NCBI GenBank assembly: GCA_027422505.1
Contig: JAPQWV010000018.1
Location: 18,990,001 to 19,054,000 of the forward strand
DNA length: 64,000 nucleotides
Direction of reading: 5' to 3'
Source of the DNA: Craterostigma plantagineum
Taxonomy: Eukaryota > Streptophyta > Magnoliopsida > Lamiales > Linderniaceae
Shown here: piece by piece, positions 53,732 to 64,000 of the stretch
How positions within the stretch are numbered: the first letter of the stretch is position 1
How the letters are laid out: every line of letters begins with the position of its first letter
Position numbers and translations under genes: made by a program
Notes under the pieces: generated by a model
Database searches by the model: none
What the model was told of the DNA's origin: nothing
What the model saw: only the letters and a program-made list of their open reading frames with translations

Positions 53732-56700
53732 ATGCTGACCAAATTCGAGACGAAGAGCAACAGAGTGAAAGGCCTGTGTTTCCACAGCAAGCGGCCGTGG
53801 ATCCTGGCGAGTCTCCACAGCGGCGTGATCCAGCTATGGGATTACAGAATGGGAACGCTCATCGATCGATTCGACGAGCACGATGGGCCCGTTCGCGGCG
53901 TTCATTTTCATAAATCTCAGCCGCTTTTTGTTTCTGGAGGTGTCTCTCCCACTCTCTCTCTCTCTCTATTGTAATTTTTTACTGCTTGATTTATTGATGC
54001 TGCCGTAATGAGATCTTACTGTACTGTGATCCGTCTGCTGCGTAGGTTTGTTTTGAAGTATGGATCTAGGGGATCAAATTAGATTGAGAGGTCTTGAGTT
54101 TGTGGCCGTGGTTTTGTTTGATGGCGTGTGTGCTTGTGATTTTTGTTATATTTTCGAAGTGCATTTAGTAAATGAGGTATTGCAAGTTTTGAGTGATGTT
54201 GTCACTTAGTTTAGTAAGTTAAAAGCTTCTGATTCTGCGCTGTTTTCTTTGAATGCAAATCGGGAATATTGGATCTGCATATAATCCATTTTACCAGATG
54301 ATCCGTCATGTTCTTGAGTTTATAGACGCTATATTTCACGCAACACATTTATTGCAGGTGATGATTACAAAATCAAGGTTTGGAATTACAAATTACATAG
54401 GTGTCTATTCACTCTACTTGGCCATCTGGATTACATTCGCACGGTTCAATTTCATCATGAATATCCCTGGATTGTAAGTGCAAGTGATGACCAAACAATC
54501 AGAATTTGGAATTGGCAATCCCGGACTTGCATTTCTGTGTTGACTGGTCACAACCACTATGTCATGTGCGCCTCATTTCACCCCAAAGAAGACCTTGTCG
54601 TTTCTGCTTCTCTGGATCAGACTGTTCGGGTCTGGGATATTGGTGCATTGAGGAAGAAGTCAGTGTCCCCTGCTGATGATGCCTCAAGGCTTCCTCAAAT
54701 GAACACAGATTTCTTTGGTGGGGTTGATGCTGTTGTTAAGTATGTATTGGAAGGCCATGATCGAGGGGTTAACTGGGCCTCGTTCCATCCCACTCTTCCT
54801 TTGATTGTTTCTGGAGCAGATGATCGCCAGGTTAAAATATGGCGCATGAATGGTATTTTTTCCGACCTTTTTTATTCACTTTGAATTATTATTACATGGT
54901 TGCATACATTGCAGTTGTTAACACAGATATTCACCGTTGTTGTTTAATATACATCTTACCAGATACAAAGGCCTGGGAAGTTGATACGTTGCGTGGGCAC
55001 ACAAACAATGTTTCTTGTGTTCTATTCCATGCCAGGCAGGACATAATCGTATCAAATTCAGAAGACAAAAGTATCCGAGTCTGGGATGCTACCAAAAGGA
55101 CTGGACTACAGACTTTCCGTAGGGAGCATGATAGGTTCTGGATCCTTGGTGCCCATCCGGAGATGAATCTTTTGGCCGCTGGCCACGACAGTGGTATGAT
55201 TGTGTTTAAGTTGGAGAGAGAGCGCCCTGGCTTTTCTATTTCTGGTGATGCTGTCTACTATGTTAAGGACAGATTCCTACGTTGTTTTGAGTATTCCACT
55301 CAGAAAGACACTCAGCTTATACCAATACGCCGTCCTGGTTCTAATGCTTTGAACCAAGGTCCTCGAACCCTTTCTTACAGTCCAACAGAGAATGCTGTTC
55401 TGATTTGCTCAGATGCGGAAGGAGGATCATACGAACTATACATTGTTCCTAAAGATAGTTACGGTAGAGGTGACACAGTACAAGAGGCGAAAAGAGGAAG
55501 TGGAGGTTCAGCAGTTTTTGTGGCTCGAAACAGGTTTGCTGTGCTTGAGAAGAGCACTAACCAAGTACTGGTGAAGAACCTGAAGAATGAGATGGTGAAA
55601 AAGAGTCCTCTTCCTATCGTTACCGATGCTATATTCTATGCTGGCACTGGAAATCTGCTGTGCAGGGCCGAGGACAGGGTTGTTATCTTTGACCTACAAC
55701 AAAGGCTTGTACTCGGTGATCTTCAGACATCTTTTGTGAGATATGTGGTGTGGTCCCCAGATATGGAGAGTGTGGCTTTGTTGAGCAAACACTCTGTTGT
55801 CGTCGCAGATAAGAAGCTTGCCCACCGCTGCACACTTCACGAGACGATTCGTGTCAAGAGTGGTGCGTGGGATGATAACGGCGTCTTTATATACACCACG
55901 CTGACCCACATCAAGTACTGCCTTCCAAATGGGGATAGTGGAATTATCAAAACATTGGATGTTCCCGTCTACATTACGAAAATTTACGGCAATACCATCT
56001 TTTGCTTGGACCGCGATGGGAAAAACCGTCCCATCATTATAGATTCTACGGAATACGTTTTCAAGCTGTCCCTGCTGAGAAAGAAATACGACCAGGTTAT
56101 GAACATGATAAAAAATTCAGAATTATGTGGACAGGCAATGATTGCTTACCTTCAGCAGAAAGGTTTCCCACAAGTTGCTCTCTACTTTGTGAAGGATGAA
56201 AGAATCCGTTTCAACTTAGCACTTGAAAGCGGCAACATCGAGAAAGCACTGGAATCTGCTAAGAAGATAGACGAGAAAGATTACTGGTACAAACTAGGAG
56301 TGGAGGCCCTTCGTCAGGGCAATGCTGGTATAGTCGAATACGCCTATCAGAAGACCAAGAACTTCGAGCGACTATCTTTCCACTATTTAATAACTGGAAA
56401 CCTAGACAAGCTCTCTAAAATGATGAAGATCGCCGAAGTCAAGGAAGACGTGATGGGCCAGTTTCACGACGCGCTGTACCTCGGCGACGTGAGAGAGCGG
56501 GTCAAAATTCTAGAGAAGGCGGGCCATATCCCACTTGCATACATAACAGCTTCGACCCACGGCCTCAACGATGATGCTGAGCGTCTTTCTACAGTACTCG
56601 GCGAAAACGTCCCTTCTCTTCCTCGGGGCAAAAATCCTTCTCTTCTGATGCCCCCGAGCCCAGTCTTATGCGCGGGCGACTGGCCTCTGTTGATGGTGAG

Positions 56701-57907
56701 CAAGGGAATATTTGAGGGTGGCCTCGACGATACCTCCCGAGGCGTCGACGAAGACTACGAAGAAGCTGCAGACGCCGACTGGGGCGAGGCTTTGGACATC
56801 GCTGACGTGGACAACGTTGTCCAAAACGGGGACATAAGCACGGCGATGTTAGAAGGCGAAGAAGAGAACGAAGGAGGATGGGACCTCGAAGACCTCGAAC
56901 TTCCCCCTGACGCCGAAACGCCCAAAGCAGCTCAAAACGCACGCTCTTCAGCGTTCGTCACGCCTACCCTTGGCATGCCCGTCAGCCAAATATGGACTCA
57001 GAGATCGTCCCTAGCCGCCGAGCATGCAGCTGCTGGAAATTACGACACTGCCATGCGCTTACTGAGCAGACAGTTGGGCGTCAAAAACTTCGCCCCGTTG
57101 AAGCCTCAGTTCGTCGACCTTCATATGGGAAGTCACACTTACCTGCGCGCATTTACGTCGGCCCCCGTCATCTCCCTCGCCGTGGAGAGGGGCTGGAGCG
57201 AGTCGGCCAGCCCCAACGTGCGGGGCCCGCCCGCCCTAATCTTCAACTTCTCCCAGTTAGAGGAGAAGCTAAGAGCTGGGTACAAAGCAACGACTGCTGG
57301 GAAATTCTCCGAAGCGCTCAAACAGTTCATGGCCATACTCCATACGATTCCTCTGATCGTCGTGGAGACACGGAGAGAGGTCGACGAAGTGAAAGAACTG
57401 ATCGTCATAGTCAAAGAGTACGTCTTGGGCTTGAAAATGGAACTGAAGAGAAGGGAATTGAAGGATAATCCCGCCCGCCAACAAGAATTAGCAGCCTACT
57501 TCACTCACTGCAACCTTCAGCTTCCACACACGCGCCTCGCGTTGCAGAACGCTATGACCGTGTGCTATAAGGCACAGAATATGACATACGCGGCGAATTT
57601 CGCAAGGAGGCTATTGGAGACGAATCCCAGCGGAGAAAATCAGGCGAAAATGGCACGTCAGGTCGCTCAAGCCGCCGAGAGAAACATGAAAGATGCTTAT
57701 CAGCTCAACTACGACTTTAGGAATCCATTCGTGGTTTGTGGGGCCACGTACGTCCCTATCTACAGAGGGCAAAAAGACGTCGTCTGCCCTTACTGTAGCA
57801 CGCACTTCGTGCCAGCTCAGCACGGGCAGATCTGCGCCGTCTGCGATCTTTCTGTGGTCGGGGCAGATGCTTCGGGCTTGCTGTGCTCGCCTTCGCAGGT
57901 TCGGTGA
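53732..57907 (+). CDS. COPA: coatomer subunit alpha (alpha-COP)
   Basis: Largest COPI coat subunit, for Golgi-to-ER and intra-Golgi vesicles. Three exons: 53732-53939, 54358-54852, 54963-57907; joined 3648 nt, 1215 aa, matching the plant length of about 1216 (from memory). The N-terminal WD40 propeller starts [18 protein letters not shown] and contains [37 protein letters not shown] and the [18 protein letters not shown] repeats that bind KKXX cargo tails. A second propeller and alpha-solenoid follow; an acidic linker (about [16 protein letters not shown]) leads to the C-terminal domain with paired Cys ([17 protein letters not shown]), which contacts epsilon-COP. The ORF in exon 3 opens upstream in intron sequence; the acceptor at 54962 restores frame. 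Codon use becomes noticeably GC-richer after about 56700. Confidence 0.96.
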
Positions 57908-58287
57908 TTTTTTTTTTGATATTTTATTCTTGTTATTACTGTTATGGTGGAGTTTAAATGATTTAACAAGTGTTGGTCTGAGGTTGTTATAATCTTGGAG
58001 CTATTTCTGTTTGCTATTGTACGTGCGCGCTATGCTATGAGTTTATTTCTCAATGTTTTTACCTGATTGGTATGTTTTGTTGTTTGGCTGTGTAATAGAC
58101 ATTTTTGCCTTTACGCTCTCACTACTATGTTTTGCCTTATTTTCGAGGATTATCTATTTATTTCTTTGTCATTTTATCTAAGAAAAAGACCGAAATGAAG
58201 AAGTAATTTTCTCAAAAGAATATATAGCATTAAGTTGAATGGAGATTGAATTAATCGAAAATACGTAAATTTACACGTAATGGAGAT
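57908..58287. other. spacer between convergent alpha-COP and Obg genes
   Basis: Contains the alpha-COP 3' UTR (T-rich from 57907) and the Obg 3' UTR. No gene seen. Confidence 0.45.
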
Positions 58288-60848
58288 TCAAGAACCAGTT
58301 TCATCCCTGCAACTGCGCAAGCCACTTCTGATCTCTTTCAACATTTCATCTATCTTAAAACCTTTCCTGCATCAACCAACCACATTGTATAAAAATGAGA
58401 CACCATCAGAAAAGTAAAACTAAATTGAATAATAATATAATTGGTAATAAAATCTTACAAGACGCTAACGCCAACTACGGCGAGAGGCCGAGGATATTCT
58501 TCGATCTCCTTAACCATTTGCCTACCCTCGGAAATGCCCTCCATTCGATCATCTGATGCATTTTTGGGAATCTTCGAGCTAGCCTCACCTCCAATCTTGG
58601 ATATTTCTTCTACTAAATATGGGAGCCTCTCCATCGCCTATATATATACATATATACAGGCCATGTTAGAGTCTTTCATACTCATATTACGATAGTAAAT
58701 TACAGGTAATAAGTACCACAGGAATGTCGATCTTATTCAGTACGACAATGTAAGGCCTTTCGAGATATTCAGGATTGTACATCCTCAGTTCCTGCAAGAA
58801 TCGATGCAAGGATACGGCAAAAATAACTTTTTTTTTCAAAAAAAAAGCGTTTTCAATAATACCTCTTTCACCGTTCTGTAGTCCCCGACTGGATCATACG
58901 TGGACGCATCCACGACATGAACCAACAACCTAGTCCTCCTCAGATGCCTCAAGAAATTGCGTCCCAGACCCTATAATTATTTCAAAATTTCATTCAAGAA
59001 CGACCAGGGAAAACGGGCGAAGAGATTAGATAATTATCACCTTTCCCAAATGAGCGCCTTGGATGAGCCCTGGCAGATCGGCCAAAGTCGCCTCAGACGA
59101 AAACTCTTCGAACCCTAAATTAGGATCTCCGTCGAGGCGTCCTAAGTTCGGCATCAACGTAGTAAATGGATAATCTGCAATGTCAGGCTTTGCGAGCGTA
59201 ATGGCTGCTAATAAAGTCGACTTTCCAGCGTTGGGAAGACCCTGCAAATTTTTACGCAATTTTCTTGATTTTTTTACCAATTTATAAGCGTAATATATAC
59301 ATATATATATGGGATTAAATGAAAACTTACGACTAGGCCAACATCTGCTACGACCCTTAGTATTAACTGAAGGCTGACCTCTTCGCCGTGCTGGCCAAGA
59401 GTTAGGACCTAATGCAAGAATATATAAATAGAGGTTTCAATTTTCATGATTGAATGGAAAAAAAAAAGTAAGCTTAGGATTTATGTCTGAATACAAAATA
59501 AAAGAGCTTACTTTATCACTGTCGTCTCTCATTACGTTAGTCGTTAAGGTCGTTGTCTTCTTCTTGCTGTGCTCGGGCATTTCTATCAAACTGATCTGTA
59601 ACAAACCGAATACACACGAGTTCTTCTAATCAGTTCAACTAACTACTTTTTTCATCTCTTGATTTTTTATATCTCCAAATACCGAATGATTAAGAACAGA
59701 AAAGAAAGCCCGAGAAATTTTATATTAGTTACTACCCCTCCTTGTCCACCCCTTGCAACAAGAACTTCATCTCCAGGCCGAGCCAAATCAGCCAAAAGCT
59801 TTCCTTTTTTATGCTTCACTACTGTACCTGCAAATTTTACATGAAGATCTAAATTAGTATATATATTGAAGGGAGCTTCGTAAGTATATTTCCAAGATTA
59901 TTACAAAAGAGGAGAAGCATATTCAGCAAATACACATTTTTTACCGATTATTCATCATATCAATGATGAAACAACAACTCACTATACAATGATCTTACGA
60001 ATTAGGGTAACACGAAAAATCGAAAAGAAAAAGTGGGACGATGAAATTGGCAAACCTAAAGGAACTGGGATACGAAGCGCAGGGGCGCAAAGCCCGCTAT
60101 GCAATTGATAAGACAAAACTCCCATAGCATCGACATTTCCACCGCGCTTTGCGCTGTAACGGCTCTGCTTATGAAACCCCAACAAAGTGTCTTCGCCCTC
60201 GTCGGCGTATATTATTACATCGCCTCCATGCCCGCCCGTGGGAAGAATGAGGGAACCATCGAAGTCCCTCTTGTAAGAACCACCCTTCATCATCTTCTTC
60301 ACCTTATCTTTCTTTTCGAACTTCCCTTTAGGAGGAATTCTTCTATTGGGAAGGCTTAAGATGGATCCATGGCCTCCATCGCCTGATCTAACGGTGATAA
60401 TCGCCTCGTCGAAGTATCTGTGGCGCTCCTTGGACAGAGTCTCGGGCGATGGAGATTGTGGATTCTTGATTTTAGTGGTAAGAACGCTCTTTGCTACAAT
60501 TTCTCGGTGCGATTTCTTCTTCTTACATGAACTGTAAACAGAGCAAAATAGGGTAGGAATATCAGGGGCAAAAAGAAAACATCAGATTGCAGCTATTAAT
60601 GCCCACAAAATCGAATGGCAACTGAAACTCATCATCCCTGTAAGTAAAGATAGCCACATTTTTCGAACAAACGCTTAGAAAACTAAAGACGGCACACCAT
60701 AAAAACCTGATAATTAACAGCTAGACGCTTACCCAATTGGGAGAACGCATGGAGAAGATAAAGAAGCCAACGAAGTCCATGAAGCAATATCAGTAGCGAA
60801 TTTGGTAACTGGGTATGAACTATTCTGCAGAGGAACCCACAAAAGCAT
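58288..60848 (-). CDS. OBGM: Obg-family GTPase, mitochondrial (OBGM) type
   Basis: Ribosome-associated GTPase of the Obg/CgtA family, acting in large-subunit assembly. Ten exons: 60733-60848, 60056-60531, 59736-59827, 59512-59595, 59331-59408, 59041-59241, 58863-58970, 58720-58791, 58459-58637, 58288-58366; joined 1485 nt, 494 aa. The N-terminus ([20 protein letters not shown]) is uncharged-to-basic with Ser, plausible as an organelle presequence. The glycine-rich Obg domain has [23 protein letters not shown] and ARGGQGG. G motifs: GLPNAGKST (283-291), [12 protein letters not shown] with the G2 Thr, [20 protein letters not shown] (404-407). The C-terminus is short, unlike chloroplast ObgC (about 680 aa), favouring the mitochondrial group; targeting is inferred. 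The exon 8 donor (CCT|GTGGTA) is slightly off consensus but keeps frame. Confidence 0.92.
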
Positions 60849-61129
60849 TTCTTTCTTTTTTTTTTTTTTTGTTGGGAGCTCAATTTAGTGCGTGTTTGTG
60901 TGTGTGTCTCGCCCGCTAAACGGATAGAAAATCAATAAATATCTGTTTTAGTTCTTTTTTTTGGGTTTTTTCCTCTCTATTCTTTCTGTTGAGAATGATA
61001 ACTTTCCAACATGATGTGAATTGAATGATTGGGAAATTTAGAAAGTTGACTGTGATGAAAAATCAAGAATGGTTTGATCGATTCTTAAGCTATGTACGTG
61101 TTCATATAATCCTAAATACGTTGGTATTA
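60849..61129. other. Obg upstream region
   Basis: Promoter side of the Obg gene, with a T-rich run at about 60860-60875 and a GTGTGT run at 60890-60908. No gene seen. Confidence 0.4.
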
Positions 61130-61642
61130 GAGCATCTCCAACAGGTACTTCATTTTTGCGTAACGTCTTTACTCAAATGAGACTCTATAACTAACATTAA
61201 TATTGTGTTGATTAGCAGATACTCTAGTATAGAGTACACATAATTTTTAACAAAAAATTGTGTTGTACTTTCTATTATTGTTAATTTATTCAATACAAAA
61301 TATTTTAGTTATATTTAAATATTTGATATTTTTATAATAATAAAAGTAAAAATAATATTAATTTCCTATTATTTATCTATATTAATTTTGATTATATTAT
61401 AATTAAGTAATATGTAAGTGTACTTAGTTAATTTAAAATAATTATAATTTATTGACTTTTTAATTATTATAATATAAAATTTAATATAGGAATTTGATTT
61501 TTAGAGTAGAAAATAGAATTAATGGGTTGGAGAGAAAATTAATGTAGAAAATAGAGTTTCTGGGTTTGAGTAAAAGCACTATAGCAGCTGTAATATGGTG
61601 CAGAATTAACTGTATTTTCATGTTGCGGGTTGATGATGCTCT
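61130..61642. mobile_element. hAT-like MITE, about 513 bp
   Basis: Terminal inverted repeats GAGCATCTCCAAC (left) and GAGCATCATCAACC (complement of right). Flanking octamers TGGTATTA (61122-61129) and TAGTATTA (61643-61650) match at seven of eight positions, fitting an 8-bp hAT target duplication. The interior is very AT-rich and non-coding. Confidence 0.7.
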
Positions 61643-62815
61643 TAGTATTACACATACGGTTTAAAAAAATAAAAAAAAAACTAATGACACAAAGACTATG
61701 TCATCATGACATACATTAAGGCATATAGTTGTTCTTATCAAACTGCAAAAAACAATAGATAATAATAGCATATGTTGATTACCTAATAATAAAAAATGTT
61801 ATATTACCATCCTTGCTTGCCTACACTGTCAAGTGTCAACCATAGATGTGCCTTGCGCCTCTATGTTACTTTACCGACTATAACACGCTACACATTTCTA
61901 AATGTTTATATATATATATATATATTATATAGTATAATATTCTTACTTAATATTCTACTATTATCTCAATAGAATATTACATGAAGTACTATAACAAGTA
62001 CCGTGAAATCTTTTCGATATTTCCCTAATTTTCTCAGGCACAACAACAGTGTTGCGCCGGCGAAGAATGAGATTCCATGCGTACCGATTTGCTCAACAAC
62101 GTTAAAAAGCAAATACGTAAAAGAAGGGGCAATTTTCATTTAGGCCATTGTCAAAATTTTCATTTAGGATTCAGTCTCTATCATGAAAAAATTTAATTAA
62201 AGATCCGGTTTCTACAGTATCATTTCACTTCTCTGGAATAACAATATGTTGAAATTTTGTAACACAAAACAATCATCCGATATCAGTTAAGGATCATCCG
62301 ATACCAATTCATTTATTCAGTACCACTTCTTGTTCTGAAATAACAATATGTTGAAATTTTGTAACACAAAACGATCATCGTATAACAGTTCATATAAATT
62401 TTATAGCACTTTTTCTAGTTAAGTCCTTATCTCTAAAATTTACAGAAATTGGGTCTTTTAAACTAAAAGTTTTTTCTGATAAGGGCTGAATCTTAAATTA
62501 AACATCTGAGGGGCCCGAATTGCAATTAACCCATAAAAGAATGAGACTTGTCACTCAACTATCTTATGAAATTCCATAAATGGGCAAAGATCTCTTTCTT
62601 GTACGTAAATGTAGGGAAAAACACTTCCTTTTTATCTCTTTCGATTTTGGCATATCTGTAAATAAATTGAACAGGCGTGTGATTATGGTCAATTACAACA
62701 CCACTGATTGGCTATTTAAAGAACCCTTTTCATCTGCTCCCAAAGCTTAAATCGGACGCATTGGTTTCGACGTCAGCATTTTGGGATTTCAATCGTTTGA
62801 GAGAAGATTTCGAAA
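61643..62815. other. AT-rich spacer and thioredoxin upstream region
   Basis: Contains a TA run (61907-61927) and a direct repeat of about 50 bp (62233-62282 and 62335-62384, sharing AACAATATGTTGAAATTTTG, period 102 bp) inside a block whose ends loosely resemble inverted repeats (GGGGCAATT near 62127 and AATTAACCC near 62525). A TATA-like CTATTTAAAG at 62712 precedes the thioredoxin exon. Confidence 0.45.
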
Positions 62816-63274
62816 ATGGCCGCTGAAGAAGGACAGGTTTTTGGTTGCCACTCTGTTGATGAGTGGAAAGCTCAGTTTCAGAAGGGTATTGACACTAAGA
62901 AGCTGGTATGTAAAAATTCCTTCGTTATTTTTGCTTTTATCGTAAATTTGTAGATGCTATTGATATTTCTAGTGATTTTTCTGATGAATTGGGCTTGATT
63001 TACTGTCTGGGTTTCAATTCCTTTTCGATCGCTTTGATTTATTGTTTATAGTCGATTTTCTATTGCGTAAATGATTGAGAATGAGATTATTTCTTACCGT
63101 GAAGGATTTGTTCCGCGGGTTTGTAATTACTTACTACTTCCTATGATTCTTAATCTGTGTTTAAGATTGTTTCTTTTTTTTTTCTTACAGCTTTGTGGAG
63201 AGACAAGCTCATGCAGCTTAGGTCGAAGAAGAACTGGGCTTAGAATGTTTTTTTTATATATAATAACGTCTTAA
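62816..63274 (+). pseudogene. thioredoxin h gene reduced to its first exon
   Basis: Exon 1 (62816-62905) encodes 30 residues typical of a cytosolic thioredoxin h N-terminus (MAAEEGQVFGCHSVDEWKAQ, then FQKGIDTKKL) and ends with a GT donor at the usual position just before the VVDFTASWCGPC exon. That exon is not found. The next credible acceptor (TTCTTACAG, 63182-63190) leads into 63191-63274, which reads LCGETSSCSLGRRRTG and stops after 27 residues, with no WCGPC active site. The predicted 57-aa product cannot be a thioredoxin. It may be a truncated gene or a young chimeric gene; the TATA-like motif and clean splice sites leave transcription possible. Confidence 0.75.
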
Positions 63275-63697
63275 GGTAACATTTTATTTATTTATTTACT
63301 TGTTTTCAGTTTTGGACATCGTACATTTTATTCTACTTATTTTTATTATTTTTTTTCAGATAGTTCGGGGGAAGTGTTCATGTACATTGTGAAGTATATA
63401 TATCAACTGCTTTTGGTCCCTTTTCTCGGATATATTTTCAATATTAATATATATATATATATATATATGTATATTTATTTTAATGAATATGTGGTGTTAA
63501 TGTGTTATCATGTAGTAGAAGCTTTAATTTTAATCCTTAAACTTATGGGCTGAAACTGTTTCTAAACGATGTTGCATGGTTTTGTAATATACTGCATCAT
63601 AACTATATCACTTGTAAGATTCATATCAAGATACTTTATTACAACCATCACGCAAAGAAAGGAGCCAAGCCAAAATGCTCTCTTCTCCAACATTTTC
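63275..63697. other. spacer between convergent genes
   Basis: T-rich downstream sequence of the thioredoxin remnant, an (AT)n run near 63446-63468, and the 3' UTR of the ligase gene. No gene seen. Confidence 0.45.
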
Positions 63698-64000
63698 TTA
63701 CAAAGAAGACTGCAAATAAACACCATTATTACCATCATGATCATCATCATCTTTCCCAGGTTTAATAGTCCCTTTCTTCCCTTCTCCCCAAAAAAATACC
63801 CTCATTACAACGTCCATTAACCCTCTTTCGAGTCGATCCTTAGCGGCCCATCGCTGAACTTTCCCCGAAGTAGTCTTAGGCACATTCCCGCCCTTCACAA
63901 GAACGACCAATATTCCCGCCCCTACTTTAACTTCCCTAATTACGCCTTTTTTAATATCTTCGCATATCCTATGCAAGTCCTCGTGTGCTAATTCGCCTTT
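63698..64000 (-). CDS. AMP-dependent acyl synthetase/ligase, C-terminal end (runs off window)
   Basis: Open from the window edge to TAA at 63698-63700. Contains KGELAHEDLHRICEDIKKGV, then VPKTTSGKVQRWAAKDR, the A10 signature of the adenylate-forming superfamily whose Lys contacts the substrate carboxylate. The PKTTSGKVQR spelling resembles fatty-acyl-AMP ligases more than 4-coumarate ligases; this subfamily call is tentative. It ends in a short Asp/His-rich tail after MRVFFWGEG. The adenylation core lies beyond the window. Confidence 0.75.
   Translation of the reverse strand, partial: KGELAHEDLHRICEDIKKGVIREVKVGAGILVVLVKGGNVPKTTSGKVQRWAAKDRLERGLMDVVMRVFFWGEGKKGTIKPGKDDDDHDGNNGVYLQSSL

Noticed and set aside
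54839..54962. Extended N-terminus of the long alpha-COP ORF
   Set aside because: This stretch is intron 2 left open by chance; GT at 54853 and AG at 54962 restore the family sequence.

Overview
This is nuclear DNA from a flowering plant, almost certainly a eudicot and possibly an asterid (lineage inferred, not proven). Genes have many short GT-AG introns, intergenic DNA is AT-rich and holds small non-autonomous transposons, and the products are plant families: FREE1, AP2 sigma, HVA22-like, TPD1-like, LIN/CERBERUS, GRP94/SHEPHERD. There is no operon structure and nothing bacterial or viral-coding.

Layout. 1-761 (-): 5' part of a GDSL lipase gene. 1538-5386 (-): FREE1, an ESCRT-associated FYVE protein, head to head with 6928-9600 (+), a TFIIS-N-domain protein carrying five DLN (EAR-like) motifs. 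9902-10569: a Harbinger/Tourist-like MITE. 10787-15949 (-): intact DEAD-box RNA helicase RH28. 15950-21259: a tandem segmental duplication. The first copy runs from RH28 exon 7 through the shared promoter to the 5' end of the GRP94 gene and has been opened by an LTR-retrotransposon fragment and a 966-bp Mutator-like MITE. The second copy carries a truncated, frameshifted RH28 pseudogene. 21260-25310 (+): the intact ER HSP90 (GRP94/SHEPHERD), with signal peptide, KDEL and an ERSE in its promoter. 25919-32090 (+): LIN/CERBERUS-type U-box/WD40 E3 ligase with an apparent frame problem at its start. 32496-33044 (-): TPD1-like secreted protein. 33732-35137 (-): AP-2 sigma, head to head with 35474-38759 (+), TRM6. 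39025-40432 (-): HVA22-like. 40433-43488: repeat-rich spacer with a foldback MITE. 43489-50830 (-): XRN2/3-type 5'-3' exoribonuclease. 50831-53731: spacer with an inverted repeat. 53732-57907 (+): alpha-COP. 58288-60848 (-): mitochondrial-type Obg GTPase. 60849-62815: spacer with a hAT-like MITE. 62816-63274 (+): amputated thioredoxin h gene. 63698-64000 (-): C-terminal end of an acyl-AMP ligase gene.

Most intact genes are housekeeping: membrane traffic (FREE1, AP2 sigma, alpha-COP, HVA22-like), RNA metabolism (RH28, XRN, TRM6), ER folding (GRP94) and organellar ribosome biogenesis (Obg). They are not a functional cluster; order reflects ordinary plant synteny. The most unusual structures are the RH28-GRP94 tandem duplication, which leaves an orphan ER-stress promoter pointing antisense into an RH28 pseudogene; the LIN start; and the truncated thioredoxin. 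I found no evidence for a wholly new biological system. Exon boundaries were read by eye from GT-AG sites, frame continuity and remembered family sequences; no search was run.
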